A stretch of 8,425 bases of DNA, taken from an uncultured Eubacteriales bacterium. GTDB lineage: Bacteria; Bacillota; Clostridia; Oscillospirales; Acutalibacteraceae. Where the stretch lies: the NCBI GenBank assembly GCA_934630995.1, contig CAKTXU010000059.1, positions 1-8,425 on the forward strand, read 5' to 3'. The notes beneath the pieces are model-generated. The model saw nothing but the letters and a program-made list of their open reading frames with translations, ran no database searches and was not told where the DNA came from. The translations under genes were made by a program, and so were the position numbers. This document shows, piece by piece, positions 4,284 to 8,425 of this stretch (position 1 is the first letter of the stretch; each line of letters begins with the position of its first letter).

Positions 4284-5758
4284 ATCCGAAGAACAACGAA
4301 ATAGAAAACCGACTCAGGAGAGCGGTGGAAAGCGAAACCCCCGATGTACTGAACCAGGTGATGGCCGGCTGCGGCAGCCAGAACGGCAAGGTGGTGCCGC
4401 TGGAGAGACCGGCTGAAAAGCGGAAAAAATGGATTGCGGCGGCGGTTTCGGTAGCCGCGGTGCTGGCTCTGGCGGCGGGAGGACTCGGCACAGCCGGTCT
4501 GCTGGCAGCGTCCAACCGCCCGGAAGCGGTCATCGCCTTTGATGTCAACCCCAGCATTGAGCTGACCATCAACCGAAAAGAACGGGTGGTCAAGGCCGAG
4601 GCGCGCAACGAGGATGCCGCCGCCATATTGGAGGGGATGGATCTCAAAGGAGCGGAGCTGAAGGTCGCTACCAATGCCATCGTCGGCTCCCTGCTGCAGC
4701 ACGGCTATCTGGATGAATTGGCGAATTCCCTGCTTATTTCGGTGGAAGGCGGCGGAGAAATGGGAGCGGCTCTTCAGCAGAAGCTGACGGAGGAGGTCCG
4801 CACCCTCCTGGCAGGGCGGGGGTCAGAGCCCGCCATTCTCAGCCAAACGGTCGCAGAGGACGCTGAACTGCGGGTCTTGGCCGACGAGTATGGCTTGTCT
4901 CTAGGGAAGGCCTCTCTGGTGCAGCGCCTGGTGCGGAGCAATCCGGCCTACACCTTTGCCTCCCTGGCGGGGCTGACCATCAATGAGCTCAACCTCCTCG
5001 CAGAAAACAGAAAAACGACACTTGAGAACGTCACCGCCGTCGGCACTGCCAGCGATAAGGCCTATATCGGCGCGGACAGAGCCAAGGAAATCGCCCTGGC
5101 GAAAGCCGGTGTGGCAGAGACGGATGCCAGAAAGCTGGAAGTGGAGCTGGACTGCGAGGACGGCCGGATGGTGTATGAGGTGGAGTTCCTGGCGGGCAAT
5201 GTGGAGCATGAGTGTGACGTGGATGCCCGATCGGGAGAGGTGGTCAAATACAAGACCGAGACGGACGACGACGGGAAAGCCGATCCGGCGCCGCAGCCGC
5301 CCTCCGTCAACGAGCAGGAAGCAAAACGGGTGGCTTTTAAGCGCGCCGGGGTGAAGGAAGCCGATGTCACGGGTCTGGAGATTGAACTGGACAGGAACGA
5401 CGGCGTTTCTAAATATGAGATAGAGTTCAAGGCGGGCGGCATGGAGTATGAATGCGATGTGGACGCTTCCACCGGCGCGATACTCAAATTTAAGGCCGAG
5501 GAAGACGACGCCGGAAGGAAGCCGGCATCCAGCGCGCCCGGTGCCCCTCTGATAGGAGATGCGGCGGCCAGGGAAGCAGCCTTTAAGCGGGCGGGCGTGC
5601 AGGCCTCCGCCGTGACCGGTCTGGAGCTGAAGCTGGACGAGGACGACGGCAGGTTGATCTATGAAATTGAATTCAAATGCGGCGACATGGAGTACGAATG
5701 CGACGTGGACGCCGCCAGCGGCGAGATACTGAAATACAAGGTGGAAAAGGACGATTAA
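4280..5758 (+). CDS. Transmembrane anti-sigma factor, RsgI-type domain plus three PepSY repeats
   Basis: A 492-residue single-pass membrane protein, the likely partner and inhibitor of the ECF sigma factor just upstream. Residues 1-50 are cytoplasmic and should bind sigma (ENRLRRAVESETPDVLNQVM). Residues about 51-77 are the membrane helix. Residues about 82-250 match the RsgI middle domain, starting FDVNPSIELTINRKERVVKAEA. N90-P91 sits at the Asn-Pro site where clostridial RsgI proteins cut themselves before intramembrane proteolysis. The C-terminal half has three PepSY repeats (about 262-325, 345-405, 427-487), each ending in ECDVDA-SG-KYK or KFK, joined by acidic/Pro-rich linkers. Every repeat carries a Cys in ECDVDA (C312, C392, C474); C292 and C467 are extra. 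RsgI classically pairs with SigI, and cellulosomal forms end in sugar-binding modules; here the partner is an ECF and the sensor is PepSY. AAGGAGG lies 7 bases before the ATG. Confidence 0.85.
   Translation: MNPKNNEIENRLRRAVESETPDVLNQVMAGCGSQNGKVVPLERPAEKRKKWIAAAVSVAAVLALAAGGLGTAGLLAASNRPEAVIAFDVNPSIELTINRKERVVKAEARNEDAAAILEGMDLKGAELKVATNAIVGSLLQHGYLDELANSLLISVEGGGEMGAALQQKLTEEVRTLLAGRGSEPAILSQTVAEDAELRVLADEYGLSLGKASLVQRLVRSNPAYTFASLAGLTINELNLLAENRKTTLENVTAVGTASDKAYIGADRAKEIALAKAGVAETDARKLEVELDCEDGRMVYEVEFLAGNVEHECDVDARSGEVVKYKTETDDDGKADPAPQPPSVNEQEAKRVAFKRAGVKEADVTGLEIELDRNDGVSKYEIEFKAGGMEYECDVDASTGAILKFKAEEDDAGRKPASSAPGAPLIGDAAAREAAFKRAGVQASAVTGLELKLDEDDGRLIYEIEFKCGDMEYECDVDAASGEILKYKVEKDD
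5063..5740 (+). repeat. Three tandem PepSY-encoding units
   Basis: The units lie at about 5063-5254, 5312-5494 and 5558-5740, with a period close to 248 bp. Units 2 and 3 are closest. For example, the 26 bases beginning ATGGAGTA at 5441 and 5687 differ at only two third-codon positions. Unit 1 is more diverged. The pattern indicates duplication of one sensory module inside the gene, with units 2 and 3 being the most recent pair. Confidence 0.8.
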
Positions 5759-5762
5759 GTTA

Positions 5763-5797
5763 AAAAGGCGTCAACACCTCGCGTGTTGACGCCTTTT
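5763..5797. terminator. Bidirectional terminator between convergent operons
   Basis: AAAAGGCGTCAACAC (5763-5777) pairs perfectly over 15 bp with GTGTTGACGCCTTTT (5783-5797) around a 5-base loop. It starts 4 bases after the anti-sigma stop codon. The A-run on one side and T-run on the other allow it to stop both the sigma operon and the convergent restriction-modification operon, whose last stop codon is at 5863. Confidence 0.92.
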
Positions 5798-5862
5798 GTA
5801 TAAACGCAACCAGCTTTAACAGGAGAGGAGCCTCTCAAGGATCAATATGAAATCGGATAAAA

Positions 5863-7164
5863 TCAGGCTCCTGCCGTCTCGATAAGGGAGAGCATCCAAT
5901 GCACCCAGCCCGCCACGGTGGAGGCGCGTCGCTCATAGGTGCTGGGGCTGCCTACCCCATACAGAGGCTCCGCCAGCATGATGCCGACGATGGCGCGGCG
6001 GTCGGGTATACGCCCGGCGGCCAAAGCGGCGTGCAATACCTCCCGGAAGGGACGGTGGCGGAGAATGCGGCCGCACAGGGCAAGCTGCCTCTGCCGGTAG
6101 CCCAGCCGCAAAATCCCGCGGCCCGTTTCGCTGAGGGAATAGACCGGACGGCGTCCATCCCGGCGCTTTTCCACTAGGCCGAGATAGCGGGCGGCATCCG
6201 TGTAATAATTGGTCTGGCGGGTGTCGAAGGCGTATTCTGCCGTGACCTCCTCCCGATCCATTTCACGGGAGGCCAGTAGCTCACAGATATTGATGACCCG
6301 GTGGAAGTCATCGGCCTGGGGGAAGGGCAGCTCCGGCTCCGGTTCAGCGGGTGTGCCGCGCAGGACGGCGATCAGCTCCTCCCGCCCGATGGCGGTCTCC
6401 TCGATGGCATAGCTTTTCTGGCGCACCAGCACCAGGGAGTGGTAAGCCCCGGGATCCGTGAAGGCGTATTCGCGCAGGGAGAAAATGCCGTTGGAATAGA
6501 CCAGGAAAACGGGGCGGACGGACTTGGCGACCCGCCCCATCCAGGTGCGGTAGGGATAATAGAGCTGACGGACCAGAAAATCCTCCGCCAGATCCCGCTT
6601 GGCCTCCAGCAGACAAAGGCTGTTCCGGCCCTCCAGGGCCGCGTCGATTTCAATCTGGGCGTTATTGACCTCCACAAGTTCGTCCGTACGGGTATGGGTA
6701 TTGCGGATGGAAAAGGAGAAGGAGCCCGAGCCCATCCGGCCGGAAACAGTGGGATATAAGGTTTCCTCCCCCAGAAAATCGGAGAGGATGCCCGCGGCCA
6801 AGGCGCAGTTGACGGCAATGGCCTCGCTGGGGATCGCCCCGGCGTCCAGACTCTGCAGATGAGCGGGCAGGGAAGCACGGACGAAGCTCGAGACGGAGGG
6901 CTCGAAGGGATGATAGGCCGCGAAATGGGAGATGACGTACTCCCCGCGAGAGATGGGGAGGATGGCCAGATCACTATCCAAAAATAACCGCGGAAGGTTA
7001 ACCGAGTGATCGAATTTCGCCATCAGCCTGGGCTCGCGGTATTCCTTGATCCGGGCGGCGGAGATGACGAACCGGCCCCGGGCCTCGATTTGCTCCGCGA
7101 TGCCGTAGCGCTCGAAGAGGGCCTCCCAGGCCGCATCGTTCTGGCTCATCGCCCTGTCAGCCAT
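5863..7164 (-). CDS. Predicted type II restriction endonuclease, PD-(D/E)XK fold with winged helix
   Basis: A 433-residue protein encoded directly after an adenine methyltransferase, which points to the cutting subunit of a type II restriction system. The nuclease core is visible near residues 165-206. E172-I-D174 is followed 12 residues later by E187-A-K189, the D-x(n)-(E)xK signature, and then R199-Q200-LYYPYR in the following helix. The N-terminal part (ARIKEYREPRLMAKFDH, 37-53; ILPISRGEYVISHF, 68-81) resembles a family of uncharacterised restriction-like proteins (DUF6996/DUF6997, recalled, not searched). Residues about 286-352 look like a winged helix (FDTRQTNYYTDAARYLGLV, then YSLSETGRGIL). 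It does not resemble the DpnII, MboI or Sau3AI nucleases. ATG 7164 overlaps the methyltransferase stop by 8 bp. ATG 7149, five codons later with AGGG close by, is an equally possible start. Confidence 0.75.
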   Translation of the reverse strand: MADRAMSQNDAAWEALFERYGIAEQIEARGRFVISAARIKEYREPRLMAKFDHSVNLPRLFLDSDLAILPISRGEYVISHFAAYHPFEPSVSSFVRASLPAHLQSLDAGAIPSEAIAVNCALAAGILSDFLGEETLYPTVSGRMGSGSFSFSIRNTHTRTDELVEVNNAQIEIDAALEGRNSLCLLEAKRDLAEDFLVRQLYYPYRTWMGRVAKSVRPVFLVYSNGIFSLREYAFTDPGAYHSLVLVRQKSYAIEETAIGREELIAVLRGTPAEPEPELPFPQADDFHRVINICELLASREMDREEVTAEYAFDTRQTNYYTDAARYLGLVEKRRDGRRPVYSLSETGRGILRLGYRQRQLALCGRILRHRPFREVLHAALAAGRIPDRRAIVGIMLAEPLYGVGSPSTYERRASTVAGWVHWMLSLIETAGA

Positions 7165-7993
7165 AGTTGCGCACCACCACCTCGTCCACCTGTCCCCGTC
7201 CGGCGGCGTCGGAGTTGACCGCCCGCATGGCCTTCACGGTGGTGATATGATAGGCGGCATACTGCTCCCGGATGAAGGGGGTGGAGGAATTGGACAGCAT
7301 GAAGCGGACACCCCGGCGGTTCAGCTCATCGCAGCATTCCCGCAGACGGATTTGATCGTCCCGGCCGAAGCCGCCCCTGGCATAGGAGGTGAAATTCGCC
7401 GTCGGGGACACGGGGTCGTAGGGGGGATCCAGATAGACGAAGGTTCCCCGCTCCGTCTCGGCGAGGACCTCCGCGTAATCCCGGCAGGAGAAAAGTATCC
7501 GGGCCGCGTTAAAATAGCGGCTCACCGCCCGCAGGGTATCCGCGTTGACGATGGTGGGGTTCTTATACCGTCCGAAGGGGGTATTGAAGGCCCCGGCGCT
7601 GTTGACCCGGAATAGGCCGTTGTAGCAGGTTTTATTGAGATAGAGAAGCCGGGCCGCCTTTTCTACGGCGGGCAGGGCGGCGTAACGCGCCGGATCCCGG
7701 TCCCAATCCCTTACGGCGTAGTAGTACGCCTCCTCGTTTTTATGAACGGACAGCGCCGCTATCAGCCCCTCCACATCGTCGCGGATAACCTCGTAGAGGC
7801 GGATGAGCTCTTCGTTGATATCATTGACCCGGGCGGCGGCGGGCTGGAGACGAAACAGCATCGCCCCGCCTCCCACAAAGGGCTCGCAGTAGGAGGATAT
7901 CCGCTTTGGAAGCAGGGGACACAGCTCATCCAGAAGCTGTCGTTTTCCCCCGGCCCATTTGACGACGGGCGCCACAAGAGGGCTTTTTTTCAT
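7157..7993 (-). CDS. dam: Dam/DpnII-class DNA N6-adenine methyltransferase
   Basis: A 278-residue enzyme transferring methyl from S-adenosylmethionine to adenine N6; it protects host DNA from the nuclease encoded next. Class alpha motif order is clear: KWAGGKRQLL (12-21, motif X), EPFVGGGAM (37-45, motif I), NDIN (57-60) and catalytic DPPY (189-192, motif IV). The segment YNGLFRVNSAGAFNTPFGRY (124-143) aligns without gaps with E. coli Dam 119-138. The Dam residues known to intercalate into or read GATC all have counterparts (K9->K12, Y119->Y124, N120->N125, L122->L127, R124->R129, P134->P139, Y138->Y143). Similarity to M.DpnII is also strong over the whole length, as I recall that sequence. 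GATC specificity is therefore likely but inferred. The ATG at 7993 follows AAGGTG by 8 bases. It is the first gene of a two-gene operon with its own promoter. Confidence 0.93.
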   Translation of the reverse strand: MKKSPLVAPVVKWAGGKRQLLDELCPLLPKRISSYCEPFVGGGAMLFRLQPAAARVNDINEELIRLYEVIRDDVEGLIAALSVHKNEEAYYYAVRDWDRDPARYAALPAVEKAARLLYLNKTCYNGLFRVNSAGAFNTPFGRYKNPTIVNADTLRAVSRYFNAARILFSCRDYAEVLAETERGTFVYLDPPYDPVSPTANFTSYARGGFGRDDQIRLRECCDELNRRGVRFMLSNSSTPFIREQYAAYHITTVKAMRAVNSDAAGRGQVDEVVVRNYG

Positions 7994-8057
7994 CGGCCAA
8001 GCACCTTTTTCATGAGTAATAGCGTTTGATCAGTGAGGAATGGCTGCATTGCCTTTC

Positions 8058-8086
8058 ATTTTATCATAGGGTACCGGCCGATTCAA
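8058..8086 (-). promoter_or_regulatory. Sigma-A promoter of the restriction-modification operon
   Basis: On the minus strand, TTGAAT (8081-8086) is separated by exactly 17 bases from TAAAAT (8058-8063). TGA directly before the -10 box gives an extended TGn motif. The expected transcript start is near 8051, leaving a leader of about 58 bases. A GATC at 8028-8031 lies in this leader and could be a target of the operon's own methyltransferase. Confidence 0.65.
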
Positions 8087-8182
8087 GGAGGAAACGCGAA
8101 ATCCCCTGGTTGGGCGCTCCGTGGGCGCTGAGAGAGGGTGTCCGCGGGCGGCTGAAACAGACGGCGGAGAATTTGATACGCT

Positions 8183-8425
8183 TTAAAAGAGGGAGGGAAA
8201 TTCGGTGTCGGTGCTCTGGATGTCCCGTTCGAAGAGGGCGCCCAGGCGGAAGCCCTTGATGAACATCTCCATGGCGGTGATGTCGGCGGCCTTCTTTTGG
8301 TTATCGGCATACTCTTTGAGAAGCTTGAATGCCTTTTTTCCCAGCCTCTCCTTGAGCTTGTCCTCGGCGGCAACCATGGCCTGGAGGTATTTTTCATACT
8401 CTCCGCCCTGGACACAGCCTATTTC
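8183..8425 (-). CDS. DUF6809-like small protein, 5' end outside window
   Basis: The frame is open from the right edge to TAA at 8183-8185, giving the last 80 residues. The visible sequence (GGEYEKYLQAMVAAEDKL, then MEMFIKGFRLGALFERD) is a charged, all-helical protein. It resembles the small hypothetical DUF6809 family common in gut Firmicutes, which has a G-x-EY-x-K start and ends in a GF-x-LG motif. That match is from memory and the function is unknown. Members are about 80-110 residues, so probably only a short N-terminal piece is missing; an internal ATG at 8377 would drop the conserved GGEYEKYL. The gene reads towards the methyltransferase, but 190 bp separate them. I see no clear terminator in between, so some read-through is possible. 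Confidence 0.6.
   Translation of the reverse strand, partial: EIGCVQGGEYEKYLQAMVAAEDKLKERLGKKAFKLLKEYADNQKKAADITAMEMFIKGFRLGALFERDIQSTDTEFPSLF

Noticed and set aside
4213..4702. Minus-strand frames of about 155 codons inside the anti-sigma gene
   Set aside because: They are antisense shadows of a GC-rich gene whose plus-strand product has clear domains.
5823..5836. GAGAGG/CCTCTC hairpin as a second terminator for the nuclease gene
   Set aside because: Only six pairs with a two-base loop (five with four) and no T-tract on the minus strand; the 15-bp stem at 5763-5797 is sufficient.
6301..6759. 152-codon plus-strand frame inside the nuclease gene
   Set aside because: Antisense shadow; the minus-strand frame carries the nuclease motif and is coupled to the methyltransferase.
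7990..8013. Leader peptide MKKVLGR whose stop overlaps the methyltransferase ATG
   Set aside because: A seven-codon frame in the leader is easily due to chance, has no good ribosome binding site of its own, and the AAGGTG within it already serves the methyltransferase start.

Overview
The window looks like chromosomal DNA from a high-GC, gut-type member of the Clostridia (Oscillospiraceae-like). The reasons are strong AGGAGG-type ribosome binding sites, an LAGC lipobox, an RsgI-like anti-sigma protein and GC-rich codon use. The assignment is inferred from gene style, not from any marker gene. A block of roughly 1.4 kb (about 2270-3730) is clearly more AT-rich than its flanks and looks acquired.

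Layout. At the left edge (1-1297, minus) lies the N-terminal 432 codons of a sodium:solute symporter, cut by the window edge. It is transcribed divergently from a small lipoprotein gene (1541-2215, plus). That lipoprotein has a Thr/Pro-rich stalk and an NlpC/P60 fold in which all three catalytic positions are substituted. It ends at a strong bidirectional terminator. The AT-rich block follows. It holds a MmcQ/YjbR-family gene on the minus strand, an unrecognised open frame, and short repeated or palindromic sequences that may be scars of a mobile element.

At 3735-5758 (plus) is a two-gene operon with an ATGA overlap: an ECF sigma factor, then a membrane anti-sigma protein. The latter has a cytoplasmic N-terminus, one membrane helix, an RsgI-type extracytoplasmic domain with the Asn-Pro motif known for autocleavage, and three C-terminal PepSY repeats. 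The likely scheme is that the outer domains sense an envelope or extracellular cue, the anti-sigma protein is cleaved, and the sigma factor is released. A perfect 15-bp terminator stem separates this operon from a convergent minus-strand operon.

That operon (7993 down to 5863) is a type II restriction-modification system. A Dam/DpnII-class N6-adenine methyltransferase comes first and overlaps by 8 bp a predicted PD-(D/E)XK endonuclease with a winged-helix region. The methyltransferase keeps the residues by which E. coli Dam reads GATC. A good sigma-A promoter (TTGAAT-N17-TAAAAT) precedes it. At the right edge (8183-8425, minus) is the 3' end of a small DUF6809-like gene.

The points most worth a second look are the catalytically dead NlpC/P60 lipoprotein, the ECF sigma/RsgI-type/triple-PepSY signalling pair, and the pairing of a GATC-type methyltransferase with an unusual nuclease.
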